Under the pieces are notes generated by a model. It worked only from the letters and a program-made list of their open reading frames with translations. It was not told where the DNA came from and made no database searches. A program made the translations under genes and the position numbers. From CAVRAZ01 sp963719135 (GTDB lineage: Bacteria > Pseudomonadota > Gammaproteobacteria > DSM-19610), in assembly GCA_963719135.1 (NCBI GenBank), contig CAVRAZ010000002.1, forward strand, positions 496,001 to 560,000: DNA of 64,000 bases, written 5' to 3'. Shown piece by piece: positions 1 through 9,401 of the stretch; within the stretch, counting starts at the first letter, position 1; every line of letters begins with the position of its first letter.

Positions 1-1418
1 GCGTGCAGAATGTCCGGTGTGTTGGGCCAGAAGTTGGGACGGAAGAACTCCCGTACTTCGCTGCGGGTCAGTTCGGAGAGGTAATGCGTGATCTCCCATC
101 TGGTATTTCGCCAGGTGAAATAGGTGTAGGACTGAGTAAAGCCCAGCTTGGCCAGGCGGTACATGAGCTTGGGCCGGGCGAAGGCCTCGGCCAGAAACAA
201 TACATCCGGCTGTTCCTGTTTGATTTCGCCAATGACCCATTCCCAGAAAGCGAACGGTTTGGTGTGCGGGTTGTCGACGCGAAAGACCTGCACGCCCTGC
301 TCGATCCAGAAACTGAACACGCTCTTGAGCTCTTCCCACAGCGCCTGCCAGTCGTCGGTTTCGAAATTGATGGGATAGATATCCTGGTATTTCTTTGGCG
401 GGTTTTCCGCATACTGGATCGAACCATCCGGCCGCCGGCAAAACCATTGCGGATGTTCCTTCACATAGGGGTGATCGGGTGAACATTGAAAGGCGATATC
501 CAGCGCCACTTCCATGCCGAGACCCCGAGCACTCTTCACGAAGTCGCGGAAATCCTCCAGTGTGCCCAGGTCCGGGTGCACGGACTTATGCCCGCCGGCC
601 TCGCTGCCAATGGCCCAGGGACTGCCCGGATCTCCCGGTTCCGCAAGCAGGGTGTTATTGCGCCCTTTGCGATTGGTCCGGCCTATGGGATGAATGGGCG
701 GAAGGTAAACTATGTCAAAGCCCATGGCGGCGACTTCCGCGAGCCGCCCGGTGCAGTCCTTGAAGGTGCCGTGGCCATCCTGATTGGGAATGCAGGAGCG
801 CGGAAACAGTTCGTACCAGGCGCTGAACCGGGCCCGTTCCCGATCCACCACGGCGGTGTATTCCCGCTCGTGCCGCGTGGCCAGGCTGCGGTCGGGATAT
901 TGGGCCACGGTACTGGCCAGCTCATCGCTCAACGCCAGGACCGTGCGTTCTTCCAGGGCGGTATCAGCGCGCAGCGCGCGAGCCCAGTGAGTGAGGCGGT
1001 CTTGCGCTTCACCTTCGGCACGCGCCGCGGCCTGATCCAGCAGTTCGGCCCCCGCCAGCAGCGCGACGGCGATATCCTCGCTCTCCTCCCGCCGGGCCAG
1101 CTCAGAACGCCAGGAGGCAAAGCGATCCACCCAGGCGCTCAACGTATACTGATAGTGCCCCACCCGGTCGACGGTAAAGGTACCCCGCCAGCGGTCATTG
1201 ACCAGCGGTTCCATGGACGTTTCCTGCCAGCCGGCATCATTCCCGTGGCGGTACAGGATGACGGCGCACAGGCGGTCGTGTCCATCGTTGAACACATCCG
1301 CTTCAACGACAACCTTCTCGCCGACCGTGCGTTTGATGGGAAACCGCCCCTGATCCACAGTCGGTGTAACGTTTTCGATGACGGCGCGTTTTCGCCCGTC
1401 GCTAGCGCCCGTTATCAT
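1..1418 (-). CDS. glgE: Alpha-1,4-glucan:maltose-1-phosphate maltosyltransferase GlgE (N-terminal 472 residues; runs off left edge)
   Basis: GlgE transfers maltosyl units from alpha-maltose 1-phosphate onto linear alpha-1,4-glucan in the cytoplasm (GH13_3). The visible part has the typical N-terminal beta domain (IENVTPTVDQGRFPIKR near residues 14-30), the GH13 barrel with the nucleophile motif FRVDNPHTKP near residue 382, and the acid/base motif FLAEAFARP near residue 410. The family is about 650-670 residues, so the C-terminal third lies outside the window. The ATG at 1418 is preceded by GGGAG at good spacing and sits 53 bp downstream of the glgB stop on the same strand, which fits co-transcription. 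No frame break was seen in the visible part. Confidence 0.93.
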   Translation of the reverse strand, partial: MITGASDGRKRAVIENVTPTVDQGRFPIKRTVGEKVVVEADVFNDGHDRLCAVILYRHGNDAGWQETSMEPLVNDRWRGTFTVDRVGHYQYTLSAWVDRFASWRSELARREESEDIAVALLAGAELLDQAAARAEGEAQDRLTHWARALRADTALEERTVLALSDELASTVAQYPDRSLATRHEREYTAVVDRERARFSAWYELFPRSCIPNQDGHGTFKDCTGRLAEVAAMGFDIVYLPPIHPIGRTNRKGRNNTLLAEPGDPGSPWAIGSEAGGHKSVHPDLGTLEDFRDFVKSARGLGMEVALDIAFQCSPDHPYVKEHPQWFCRRPDGSIQYAENPPKKYQDIYPINFETDDWQALWEELKSVFSFWIEQGVQVFRVDNPHTKPFAFWEWVIGEIKQEQPDVLFLAEAFARPKLMYRLAKLGFTQSYTYFTWRNTRWEITHYLSELTRSEVREFFRPNFWPNTPDILH

Positions 1419-1470
1419 TGTTTCACTCCCAGGCACCAGGGTTCACGGCACCGCTACGGGTTGTCATCAT

Positions 1471-3408
1471 TCAGCCATCCGGCTTCAGGTACAACACCGC
1501 CAGCGGTGGCAGGGTAAGATAAAGCGAATGGAATTTACCCTGTGCGGCTACCGGCGCGCTGTCCACACCACCGGCGTTACCAAAGCCCGCACCGCCGTAA
1601 CACTCGGCGTCGCTGTTCAATGCTTCGCGCCAGCGGCCACCTTGCGGTACGCCCACGATATAATTTTCACGCCGCACCGGGGTAAAATTACATACCGCCA
1701 GTATCATATCGTTCGGATTGCTCCCTTTGCGAATAAACGTGAGTACACTGTCTTCCGCGTCGTGAAAATCCACCCATTCGAAACCCGTGTCACTGAAGTC
1801 CAACTGGTGCATGGCGGGCTGTTCGCGATAAAAGTGGTTCAGATCCCGCACCCAGGCCTGTATCCCCTGGTGAGCGGGGTCATCCAGCAGATGCCAGTCC
1901 AGGCTGCTCTCGTGGTTCCACTCGTTCCATTGCCCGAATTCGCCACCCATGAATAGCAGTTTCTTGCCCGGATGAGCATACATGTAACCGAACAGCGCCC
2001 TAAGGTTGGCCAGTTTCTGCCAGGCGTCGCCGGGCATCTTGTTCAACAAGGATCCCTTCCCATAAACCACCTCGTCATGCGACAGGGGCAGAACATAATT
2101 CTCGCTGAAGGCGTACCAGATGCTGAAGGTCAACTTGTCGTGGTGATATTTACGGTGTATGGGGTCTTGCGCCATATACTCGAGTGTGTCGTGCATCCAG
2201 CCCATTTTCCACTTCATGCCGAAACCCAGTCCGCCGACATACGCCGGCCTCGAGACCATGGGCCACGCGGTGGATTCCTCGGCGATGGTCTGTACGTCGG
2301 GAAAATCGCGGTATATGGATTCATTCAACTTGCGCAGGAATTCTACCGCGTGCACGTTTTCATTGCCGCCGAATTCATTGGGGATCCACTCGCCGGGTTT
2401 TCTGCCGTAGTCCAGGTACAGCATGGAGGCCACGGCGTCCACTCTCAGTCCGTCCGCATGATACTTGTCCAGCCAGAACATGGCGCTGCTGATCAATATC
2501 GAGCGCACCTCGTGCCGCCCGTAGTTATAGATATAGCTGTTCCAGTCCGGATGGTAGCCGCGCTTGGGATCGGCGTGCTCGAACAGATAGGTGCCGTCGA
2601 AGTAGACCAGGCCGTGTTGATCATCGGGAAAATGCGAGGGCACCCAGTCCAGAATGACGCCGGTGTTGTGTTGATGCAGTTGATCCACCAGGTACATAAA
2701 GTCCTGGGGACCGCCATAACGGGCACTGGGTGCAAACAAACCCGTGGTCTGGTAACCCCAGGAGCCGTAAAACGGATGTTCCATGACCGGCATACACTCC
2801 ACATGCGTAAAACCCATGTGATGCATATAGCCGCGCAGCTGGTCAGCCAGTTCGCGGTACGTCAGATGACGGTTATTTTCAGCGGGTACACGCCGCCAGG
2901 AGCCGGGATGAAACTCATAAATACTCCAGGGCGCATCAAGACCGTTGTGCCGGGCACGGTTCTGCACCCATTCGCTGTCGCCCCAGGTGTAGTCAAGGTC
3001 CCACACCACCGATGCGGTATCGGGCGGCCGCTGCCAGCGGAAGGCGAAGGGATCCCCTTTGGCTACCTGATAGTCGTGCTGCTGCGAGGTGATAAAATAT
3101 TTATAAATCGCGCCATTGCCGAGACCGCCGACAAACCCTTCCCAGATGCCGGAACCATCATCGCGGGCGCGCAACGGATAACCGTGCGGGTCCCAGTCGT
3201 TGAAATCGCCCATCACCGCGACCGATCGGGCGTTTGGCGCCCACACCGCAAATAGCACCCCCGTTTCGCCTTGGCGATTGTACAGATGTGCGCCGAGTCT
3301 CTCGTACAGGCGGTAATGGTTACCCTGCTTGAACAGGTAAACATCATGGTCGGTCAGCAGACTAACGTCGTGGCGTACCGACGAATCGATTATGGCCTTT
3401 TCAAACAT
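1471..3408 (-). CDS. glgB: 1,4-alpha-glucan branching enzyme GlgB (first copy)
   Basis: GlgB introduces alpha-1,6 branches into glycogen (GH13_9). The 645-residue product has an N-terminal CBM48-like region and the four GH13 regions: DWVPSHF; the nucleophile in DGLRVDAVAS near residue 323; the acid/base in IAEEST near 377; and LSHDEVVYGK near 443. A second, different GlgB begins beyond the right end of the window and terminates at 62903. I chose the ATG at 3408 because a near-perfect ribosome binding site (GGAAGGAGG) lies 5-6 bases upstream; an in-frame upstream ATG at 3474 has no such site. It lies between the GH15 gene and glgE, all on the minus strand, so it probably works with GlgE to make branched glucan. 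Confidence 0.96.
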   Translation of the reverse strand: MFEKAIIDSSVRHDVSLLTDHDVYLFKQGNHYRLYERLGAHLYNRQGETGVLFAVWAPNARSVAVMGDFNDWDPHGYPLRARDDGSGIWEGFVGGLGNGAIYKYFITSQQHDYQVAKGDPFAFRWQRPPDTASVVWDLDYTWGDSEWVQNRARHNGLDAPWSIYEFHPGSWRRVPAENNRHLTYRELADQLRGYMHHMGFTHVECMPVMEHPFYGSWGYQTTGLFAPSARYGGPQDFMYLVDQLHQHNTGVILDWVPSHFPDDQHGLVYFDGTYLFEHADPKRGYHPDWNSYIYNYGRHEVRSILISSAMFWLDKYHADGLRVDAVASMLYLDYGRKPGEWIPNEFGGNENVHAVEFLRKLNESIYRDFPDVQTIAEESTAWPMVSRPAYVGGLGFGMKWKMGWMHDTLEYMAQDPIHRKYHHDKLTFSIWYAFSENYVLPLSHDEVVYGKGSLLNKMPGDAWQKLANLRALFGYMYAHPGKKLLFMGGEFGQWNEWNHESSLDWHLLDDPAHQGIQAWVRDLNHFYREQPAMHQLDFSDTGFEWVDFHDAEDSVLTFIRKGSNPNDMILAVCNFTPVRRENYIVGVPQGGRWREALNSDAECYGGAGFGNAGGVDSAPVAAQGKFHSLYLTLPPLAVLYLKPDG

Positions 3409-3799
3409 AAGCCTCCTTCCTGAACTGACTGTTACCTGAGTCCAGGTCACAACGCAACTGCGCCATTGGCACACCGCAAAGCCCTGCCGAGGTTTACGCC
3501 AGCTGCTTTACGATCTTCCTTTGAATTTTCCTGCAAGCGTATTTTGCAATACATTGACAAATCTCAACGGGGCTGATTCTCAGGATAGCCCAGGGTACTG
3601 AGTAACGCCAGTTCCGCCTGGCACCAGTCCAACTGGTGTATGCTGGATCGCGACAGACGCACCTGCGGTCATCACGCTCACAGGATCGGCGACACACGGC
3701 ACGGGCCGCCGATCCTGCAGATCATTGAAGCGGATATGCTGGGTCCGGTGAGCCGGCGGGCGGTCCTTGGAGGGACCCTTCCGGGTCGCAGGACGCAGT
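3409..3799. other. Intergenic region between GH15 and glgB
   Basis: These 391 bases carry no convincing coding sequence. The stretch is more AT-rich around 3520-3570. At 3554-3567 it contains an imperfect FNR-like dyad (TTGAC-N4-CTCAA), 146 bp upstream of the glgB start. The match departs from TTGAT-N4-ATCAA on both arms, so it is noted only as weak. A glgB promoter probably lies here but no clear -35/-10 pair was identified. Confidence 0.4.
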
Positions 3800-5680
3800 T
3801 CAGAATTTCGCCGTCGATACCTCCGCGCCACTGGTAATGACTTCGGTCCGCTGCAGCGCCAGTGCCGCGGTGATGTAGGAAAGGTGGGTCAGCCCTTGCG
3901 GAAAATTTGACCACAACAGCTGGCGCTGCGGATCGTATTGCTCGGAGAACAAACCAAGGTCATTGGCGGTCTGTGCCGCGCGCTCGAATGTCGCCCGGGC
4001 CTCAGCGTGACGCTGCTGGCGGGCGAGACATTCCGCGAGCCAGAACGAACAGGCAAGAAACGCACCTTCTGTTCCCGGCAAACCGTCCGGCGAATCATAG
4101 CGCCGCAGCAGCCCGTCCACGGCCAGCCCCGACTGGATCGCGGCGGTGGTGCGCAGCATGCGTTCATCCCGATAGTCGATGAAACCGACACTGGGCATTC
4201 GCAGCAGGGCGGCGTCAAGATAGTTGTTTTCGAACGACTGGACGAATATCCCGCGCTTTTGATCGTAGCCGTATTCTTCGACCGCCTCGCGTACCTGGTC
4301 ACGTGCCTGCTGCCAGCGCTCGATGGGGGCGGCGCGGCCAAGTTCGTCGGTCAGTGCAATGCCGCGGTTGAGCGCACTCCAGCACATCACTTTCGAGTGA
4401 ACATAGTTGCTGGGCTCGCCGCGCATCTCCCAGATGCCATGGTCCGGATCGCGCCAGTGTGCGCAGACCCGATCGACGAGATCCACCAGGAACTCCCAGT
4501 AGCTGTTCGACGGGGCGTGGCCGCGCCGGTGCCACAGCCAGGACAGCTCCAGGGTTTCGCCGAACACGTCGAGCTGGATTTGCCGGGAGGCATGATTGCC
4601 GATGCGTACCGGTCTGGCGCCACGATAGCCCTCGAGATGATCGAGTTCAATTTCCTGCTGCCTGCGCCCGCCGTCGACGCCGTACAGGGTACGGAACTGT
4701 GCGGCGCTGCCGGCGGAACTGCGTTCGATGAAACGACGAAACCGGTAGGCCTCGTCTTCACAACCCAGTTCCACCAGGGCGGTCGCGGTGAAGGCCGCGT
4801 CGCGCACCCAGCTGAAGCGGTAATCCCAGGTTCGGGTGCCCCGCAGACCTTCGGGCAGCGAAGTGGTGGGAGCGGCGATGATCGCGCCCGTGGGCGCGTA
4901 ATTCAGCGCCTTGAGGGTGATCGCCGAACGCCGGATACCAGGATGAAAACCGGTGTCATCCGCGTTGATCCTGCTGCTCCAGCGCCGCCACCACCGCTCG
5001 GTGCGCTCGAGACACTGGTCGAGTTGGTGCTCATCGGGCACCAGGTCCGGGCCGTCATCCAGGAATTCCGGGGGCGAGAACTGCACGGAAAGGCGTCTGC
5101 GCTCTCCCATGCCGATCTTGATCCTGGTGCCGAGTGAATACTTGTCACAGAACTTCAACCCCAGGTCACCGCAGATCACCAGTCCGTTGTCTCCTCCGAC
5201 TGCGATGAAGACATCCGCGTCGTGTTGACGCAACCAGGGTCTGACATCCCCGAAGCCGAAGCGTGGCATAACGTCCACATCCAGTTCGACCTGCCCTTCC
5301 AGGCCTTCGACGATACGCAGCAGCTGGCGATCCGAACGCGCCTTGTCGGTGTCCGTCAGCACGAGCAGATCAAACACCTGTGCACTGCCGGTCTCGGTGT
5401 CGAAACGGGTGCATAACACCATGGTATCTTCCAGGTAGCGGCGAGCGCAATCGAACGTGCCTTCTGCCGGCGCAATACTGCAATAACCCGCGTGCTCCCA
5501 GTCCAGCAGACGGCCAAAACAGGGTTCGGAATCGAAGCGCGGCATGCAGCACCAGTCGATCGAGCCGCGACGCGATACCAGCGCCGCGGCGTGACAATCG
5601 CTGATCAGGGCATAATCACCTATCGCTGAGGCCTGTTGTGGAAGATGCGTATTGTCTGTGTGGCATGGCTTCGGGTTCAT
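3800..5680 (-). CDS. Glycoside hydrolase family 15 protein (glucoamylase/trehalase-like)
   Basis: A 626-residue GH15 enzyme of the cytoplasmic type. The N-terminal beta domain carries the family start motif (IGDYALISDCHAAALV, then RRGSIDWCCMPRFDS). The (alpha/alpha)6 barrel has the signature GTRTWDYRFSWVRDAAFT near residue 280, a catalytic-acid region HGIWEMRG, and a C-terminal LPGTEGAFLACSFWLAE holding the likely catalytic base. Family members hydrolyse terminal alpha-glucosidic bonds; the short bacterial type includes trehalases and glucoamylases, which sequence alone cannot separate. Its place upstream of glgB and glgE makes a role in glucan or trehalose turnover plausible. The ATG at 5680 follows GGAG. 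Confidence 0.9.
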   Translation of the reverse strand: MNPKPCHTDNTHLPQQASAIGDYALISDCHAAALVSRRGSIDWCCMPRFDSEPCFGRLLDWEHAGYCSIAPAEGTFDCARRYLEDTMVLCTRFDTETGSAQVFDLLVLTDTDKARSDRQLLRIVEGLEGQVELDVDVMPRFGFGDVRPWLRQHDADVFIAVGGDNGLVICGDLGLKFCDKYSLGTRIKIGMGERRRLSVQFSPPEFLDDGPDLVPDEHQLDQCLERTERWWRRWSSRINADDTGFHPGIRRSAITLKALNYAPTGAIIAAPTTSLPEGLRGTRTWDYRFSWVRDAAFTATALVELGCEDEAYRFRRFIERSSAGSAAQFRTLYGVDGGRRQQEIELDHLEGYRGARPVRIGNHASRQIQLDVFGETLELSWLWHRRGHAPSNSYWEFLVDLVDRVCAHWRDPDHGIWEMRGEPSNYVHSKVMCWSALNRGIALTDELGRAAPIERWQQARDQVREAVEEYGYDQKRGIFVQSFENNYLDAALLRMPSVGFIDYRDERMLRTTAAIQSGLAVDGLLRRYDSPDGLPGTEGAFLACSFWLAECLARQQRHAEARATFERAAQTANDLGLFSEQYDPQRQLLWSNFPQGLTHLSYITAALALQRTEVITSGAEVSTAKF

Positions 5681-6388
5681 CTGCAGCTCCAGTTATTCTT
5701 ATGTACCGGGCGCATATCAGAAGGGTGACTGTCTCGGGGCCGTACGGATATTTGCGGTCATGAGTAATGCGGACTTACTCTGCTTGATCGACTCAGACAG
5801 GCAGGCTTTCCTGACTGCGGCAGGCGGCAGGCCGCGCACGAATGACCGGTTAATGTTCGCATAAACTCAAACGCTATAGGGCATTCGCATCCCCTGCATT
5901 GACCTTTTTCAATGACTGAAAGTAATCCGCCATGCGAGTCTGTATCGGGTTCTAGAGCAAAACGTGTTTGATTGCGATTTTTCAATGCTGACCAAACCCG
6001 CTTTGCAGTAGGTGTGCTATGCCACTTGGGTAAGATCTTTGCCGGGTCCGCCTTACAACTTGATGTGGAACCGCAATATTTCGCGCATGTCTCGTTCGCC
6101 ATGTCGCTCGAGACATGGCGAACGATCGTCAACCCCCATCGATGGAGAACGACACGCGTATAGTGAAGAATAAACGCGGTATTCGATGAATATCCAGCCT
6201 GTCGGGCTATTGGGAGTCTGGGTTCCGGTAGAACTCAGGCTGTCTGCGGGGTGATCTGCGTCAGATGGGGTCGGAATTGGGCAGTAGGTATGATGGCTGG
6301 AGCCTGAGCGCCGGTTGTTTGCCGACGCCAGAGCAAGCGAAGCACTGCCGGAAGCGGGAACGGCATCAGCGTGGGACGGGCAGGGCGG
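5681..6388. other. Gene-poor region upstream of the GH15 gene
   Basis: About 700 bases without a convincing gene. It includes a perfect 12-bp inverted repeat (6094-6123), an imperfect FNR-like dyad at 5899-5912 (TTGAC-N4-TTCAA), and AT-richer patches. Short ORFs on both strands show no recognisable domain. The region adjoins the IS91-family remnant and may contain its degraded 3' end. Confidence 0.4.
6094..6123. repeat. Perfect palindromic hairpin
   Basis: GTTCGCCATGTC and its exact complement GACATGGCGAAC flank a 6-base loop. No T-run follows on either strand, so it does not look like a simple intrinsic terminator. An operator or the footprint of a mobile element end are alternatives. Confidence 0.6.
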
Positions 6389-6757
6389 TCAGGGCCTGTC
6401 GAACAGGCCTACCTGAGGTGGTGCCCGACGTTCAGGTAATATACTGGGCGTAGTCGTCGGGGCGTTGATACCCGGATGGGCGGGTATCTTCCGGATGACA
6501 TCGGGATCTTCGATGCAGGCGATGAGCTTCATGGTGATGTCGATATTGAACACGCGCTTGAGCCGCTGAGCACGGGACATGGCGGCCTGGCGCTCGGCGG
6601 GGGTTCGGTCTTGTGTCTGATGGGTGGTCTTGCGTCCCTTGCCGCGCCCGGCCGGCGTGATGCGTGCGCGGTGTTGGCTGTTGGGTGCGAAAACGCCATG
6701 GAAGCGGGTGAGGTTGACGCGCGGTTTGGGCACGAGGCCGGCGAGGCAAGCGTCCGA
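6389..6757 (-). pseudogene. IS91-family (Y2) transposase, C-terminal remnant
   Basis: About 120 residues match the tail of IS91-type transposases: LVPKPRVNLTRFHGVFAPNS, then ITPAGRGKG, RVFNIDI, ACIEDPDVI and a terminal PPQ-GLFD. The catalytic tyrosine domain upstream is absent. Between RVFNIDI and ACIED the usual cysteine-bearing segment seems to be deleted, so the copy is decayed. The upstream DNA (6760-6976) has no in-frame continuation. A GGCCTGT/ACAGGCC hairpin (6393-6409) overlaps the end of the remnant. Confidence 0.75.
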
Positions 6758-6976
6758 TCAGGCGCTGCCCAGCGGCGGAATGGGCGGCACCCCGTTGTTT
6801 ATCGCGGCGCTCGGCCGTGGCAGTATGCCCGCGCCTGTGCACGGCGACGCTGCTGCTGCGCGGGTTTACCCTGCGGCTGCCGACGTTTCCAGGAATGCGG
6901 CCGGCGCGGCCCGCGCGGCGCTCACCACGCGCGATATGACCGGCGGCATCGGCGATCGGTGCCGCTTCCGACAACG

Positions 6977-7144
6977 TCAGGTGAGATGGCGTTCCAGCGT
7001 CGACGCCGCACACGCATCGCCGGCGCCTGGATTGCACCCAAGCGCCGTCGGAACGGATACGAAGGCGACGCTTGTGACAAACAACAGTGTGGCCAGGACC
7101 ACCGCGGCCAACTGCCTGAAGAATTCGTTTGCTTGACCTTTCAT
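6977..7144 (-). CDS. Small exported peptide (55 residues), function unknown
   Basis: This short gene reads MKGQANEFFRQLAAVVLATL followed by a hydrophobic run ending SVPTALG, then CNPGAGDACAASTLERHLT. That is a classic signal peptide with a very short, two-cysteine mature part; the cleavage site could also be read as a weak lipobox. The ATG at 7144 is followed by an open frame to TGA at 6977. A TTAA direct repeat (7192-7208) resembling a PmrA/QseB box lies 48 bp upstream, matching the placement of a similar box before the SHP operon. It lies just downstream of the histidine kinase gene. No family was recognised. Confidence 0.55.
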   Translation of the reverse strand: MKGQANEFFRQLAAVVLATLLFVTSVAFVSVPTALGCNPGAGDACAASTLERHLT

Positions 7145-7191
7145 GATGACTGCCCTCGTGGTGACTGATGAGGGTAGTCTGGACCGGACAG

Positions 7192-7208
7192 ATTAACGCA
7201 GCCTTAAC
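7192..7208 (-). promoter_or_regulatory. Candidate PmrA/QseB-type operator before the small peptide gene
   Basis: Read towards the gene it is GTTAAG-N5-GTTAAT, the tandem TTAA pattern with 11-bp periodicity typical of PmrA/QseB-family response regulators. It begins 48 bp upstream of the ATG at 7144. Caution: the TTAA half distal to the gene belongs to the edge of the 149-bp repeat element starting at 7203, so the site may have arisen partly by insertion. Confidence 0.45.
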
Positions 7209-7351
7209 AGGCTGTCGAAAGACGTTCAGGCCGCGGCATCCGGCGTTGAAGACCGGCTCAAAATGCTCAGGTACTGCGCGCACACCGCACTTCTTCGCCG
7301 GTTTTCGCCGTGTCGCGCATGCGCACGAACGTTTTTCAACGGCCTGTCAAG
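7203..7351. repeat. 149-bp inverted-repeat element, copy 1
   Basis: The ends are imperfect inverted repeats: CTTAACAGGCTGTCGAAAG at the left, and the complement of the right end, CTTGACAGGCCGTTGAAAAA. The interior matches a second copy at 30359-30507 in opposite orientation, including the core CGGCGTTGAA and CTTCGCCGGTTTTCGCC. Both copies are 149 bp. The element has no ORF of its own and overlaps the last codons and stop of the histidine kinase gene, so it is MITE-like. Confidence 0.75.
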
Positions 7352-8739
7352 CGGCCCGGCCGGTGGTTGCGGGGCGCCGCGGACCCGCTCAACGCCGCGC
7401 CGCCGGGAATCTGCACGCGGACGAGCAGTCCGCTGCCGCCCGCACCCGGCGCGAGCGACACCTGCGCGCCGTGCAGGTCGGCGATGCGCCTGACGATCGA
7501 CAACCCCAGGCCGCTGCCGGTCTCGCCGCTGCCGAGCACGCGATAGAAGCGGTTCCACACGCGGCCGATTTCTTCCGACGGGATACCCGGTCCCTGGTCG
7601 AGCACGGAGCATTCGGCGCCGTCGCCGGTCGGAACGGCCGCCACCTGTACCAGGCTGTGGCGCGGAGCGTAACGGATTGCGTTGTCGATGAGATTGCGCA
7701 GCATGATCGCCAGCAGTGCCGGTGCTCCCGTGACAGGCACCGCGCCGCGCGGCGCCAGTTGCAGGTCGATGTCCTTGGCGATCGCGGCGGGCGCCAGATC
7801 GGCCACGACGTTTGCCAGCAGCGCCTGCAGGTCGACAGCCTCGGGCTGCACCGTCTGCTTCGGCTCCAGCCGCGCCAGGGTCAGCAACTGGTCCATCAGG
7901 TGCGCGGCGCGGTCACAGCCGGCGATCACGTGGTCCAGAGCGCGCCGGCGTTCGGCGTCGACGCCGGCGCCGCGCGCCACCTGGGCCTGGGTGCGGATCG
8001 CCGCGAGCGGCGTGCGCAGCTCGTGCGCGGCGTCGGCGGTAAAGCGGCGTTCGCTGTCGATGGAGGCGCGCACGCGCTCGAACAGCTTGTTGAGTCCTTC
8101 GAGCAGCGGCAGCACCTCGTCCGGTGCCGCGACGGCTTCGATCGGCGCGAGGTTGTCCGCGTGGCGTGCCGCGACCTGGCGTCCGAGCGCCTGCAGCGGG
8201 CGCAGTCCGCGCGCCACGCTGAACCAGATCAACAGCGCCAGGATCGGCAGCGCGACCAGCAGTGGCATCAGCATGTTCCTGGCGATGGTCATGGCAAGCG
8301 CCTCGCGCGCCTCGCGCCGCTCGCCCACCTGGATGAGGAAATGCCGGGTGTCGTCCCAGGCGCTGAACACGCGCCACTGGTAGCCGCCGGCCCGGCTGTC
8401 GCTGAAGCCCTGATCCGAGGATGACAGCGGCACGTTGGGCGCGCTGGCCGAATGAAGTATCAGCGACTTCCCATGTTCCCAGATCTGAAAGGCGACATTG
8501 CGTTGGTAGTGGTGCAGCCGCGGTGAATGCTCCACGTCGATTTCGTCGGTCTCGTGGCCGACCTGGGCGATCAGCAGCGAGGCGGATTGGGCGAGATGGG
8601 CATCCAGCAGTTCGTTCAGCTCATGCCGCGTATCGCGGTAGCTGAAGAGCAGGGTCGTACCCCAGGCCAGCAGACTCGTGGCCAGCAGCGCCAGCAGCAG
8701 CCGGCGCCTGATCGAATGTCCGCGGCGGCGCTCAGTCAC
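7336..8739 (-). CDS. Sensor histidine kinase, PmrB/QseC type
   Basis: A 467-residue membrane sensor kinase. It has an N-terminal membrane segment (LLLALLATSLLAWGTTLLF), a periplasmic part of about 130 residues, a second membrane segment (LLVALPILALLIWF), HAMP, the phospho-acceptor box DAAHELRTPLAAI, and a HATPase domain with NLIDNAIRYAP, DQGPGIP and GSGLGLSIV. I chose the GTG at 8739, which overlaps the regulator stop by 8 bp; an ATG further upstream would place about 30 unlikely residues before the membrane helix. It is the last gene of the SHP cytochrome operon and probably senses envelope or redox conditions. The C-terminal residues and stop lie inside the 149-bp repeat element. Confidence 0.93.
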   Translation of the reverse strand: MTERRRGHSIRRRLLLALLATSLLAWGTTLLFSYRDTRHELNELLDAHLAQSASLLIAQVGHETDEIDVEHSPRLHHYQRNVAFQIWEHGKSLILHSASAPNVPLSSSDQGFSDSRAGGYQWRVFSAWDDTRHFLIQVGERREAREALAMTIARNMLMPLLVALPILALLIWFSVARGLRPLQALGRQVAARHADNLAPIEAVAAPDEVLPLLEGLNKLFERVRASIDSERRFTADAAHELRTPLAAIRTQAQVARGAGVDAERRRALDHVIAGCDRAAHLMDQLLTLARLEPKQTVQPEAVDLQALLANVVADLAPAAIAKDIDLQLAPRGAVPVTGAPALLAIMLRNLIDNAIRYAPRHSLVQVAAVPTGDGAECSVLDQGPGIPSEEIGRVWNRFYRVLGSGETGSGLGLSIVRRIADLHGAQVSLAPGAGGSGLLVRVQIPGGAALSGSAAPRNHRPGRLTGR

Positions 8740-9400
8740 GATCTTCTTTCGGCATGAGGTAGCCGACACCGCGCACCGTGCGCACCAGCTCCGGCGCGAG
8801 TTTGCGCCGCAGGTGATGGACGTGAACCTCGATGGCATTGCTTTCCACTTCCTCGCCCCAGGGATACAACCGCTGCTCGAGCTGTTCGCGCGAGAGCACG
8901 CGACCGGCGTTGAGCATGAGTTCGTGCAGCAGCGAGAACTGGCGCGCCGTGAGTTCCACCGGTTGGCCGTGAAACTCTACGCGGTGTTCGGCGGGGTCGA
9001 GCAGCACGCCGTGCCGGCGCAGTACGGGCGCTGCTCCGCCCTGGCCGCGGCGTATCAGGGCGCGCAGGCGCGCCGCCAGTTCGTCCAGGTCGAAGGGTTT
9101 GACCAGATAGTCGTCAGCCCCGCTGTCGAGACCCTTTACGCGGTCGCCGATGGCGTCGCGCGCCGTCAGGATCAGCACCGGCGTCGCATCGCCGCGCGCG
9201 CGCAGCCGGCGCAGCAGTTCCAGGCCGGAAAGCCGGGGCAGACCCAGGTCGAGGACGACGGCCGCGTAGGTCTCGGTCTGCAGCGCGGTATCGCCGAGTA
9301 CGCCGTCCTGCACCCAATCGACCGCGAAGTCGGCCTGCGTCAGACCGGCACGGATGCCGTCGCCCAGCAGTCTGTCGTCCTCGACCAGCAATATGCGCAT
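8732..9400 (-). CDS. Response regulator, OmpR/PmrA/QseB family
   Basis: A 222-residue DNA-binding response regulator. The receiver domain (residues 1-120) starts MRILLVEDDRLLGDGIRAGL, has the phospho-acceptor Asp in VVLDLGLPRLSG, and has the conserved Lys in ADDYLVKPF. The C-terminal winged helix ends with NAIEVHVHHLRRKL and TVRGVGYLM. The ATG at 9400 lies 1 base after the stop of the cytochrome b gene, and the 3' end overlaps the kinase start, so the two-component pair is translationally coupled to the cytochrome genes. It probably binds the TTAA-repeat site at 10967-10983, making the operon autoregulated (inference). Confidence 0.94.
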   Translation of the reverse strand: MRILLVEDDRLLGDGIRAGLTQADFAVDWVQDGVLGDTALQTETYAAVVLDLGLPRLSGLELLRRLRARGDATPVLILTARDAIGDRVKGLDSGADDYLVKPFDLDELAARLRALIRRGQGGAAPVLRRHGVLLDPAEHRVEFHGQPVELTARQFSLLHELMLNAGRVLSREQLEQRLYPWGEEVESNAIEVHVHHLRRKLAPELVRTVRGVGYLMPKEDRD

Positions 9401-9401
9401 A

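Noticed and set aside
3554..3567. FNR box before glgB
   Set aside because: Mismatches on both half sites and poor location; kept only as a weak note.
5899..5912. FNR-like dyad before the GH15 gene
   Set aside because: One mismatch per arm and more than 200 bp from the start codon; may be chance.
6432..7283. 283-codon minus-strand ORF upstream of the SHP region
   Set aside because: Arg/His-rich frame that crosses the IS91 remnant, the small peptide gene and the 149-bp element in the wrong frame.
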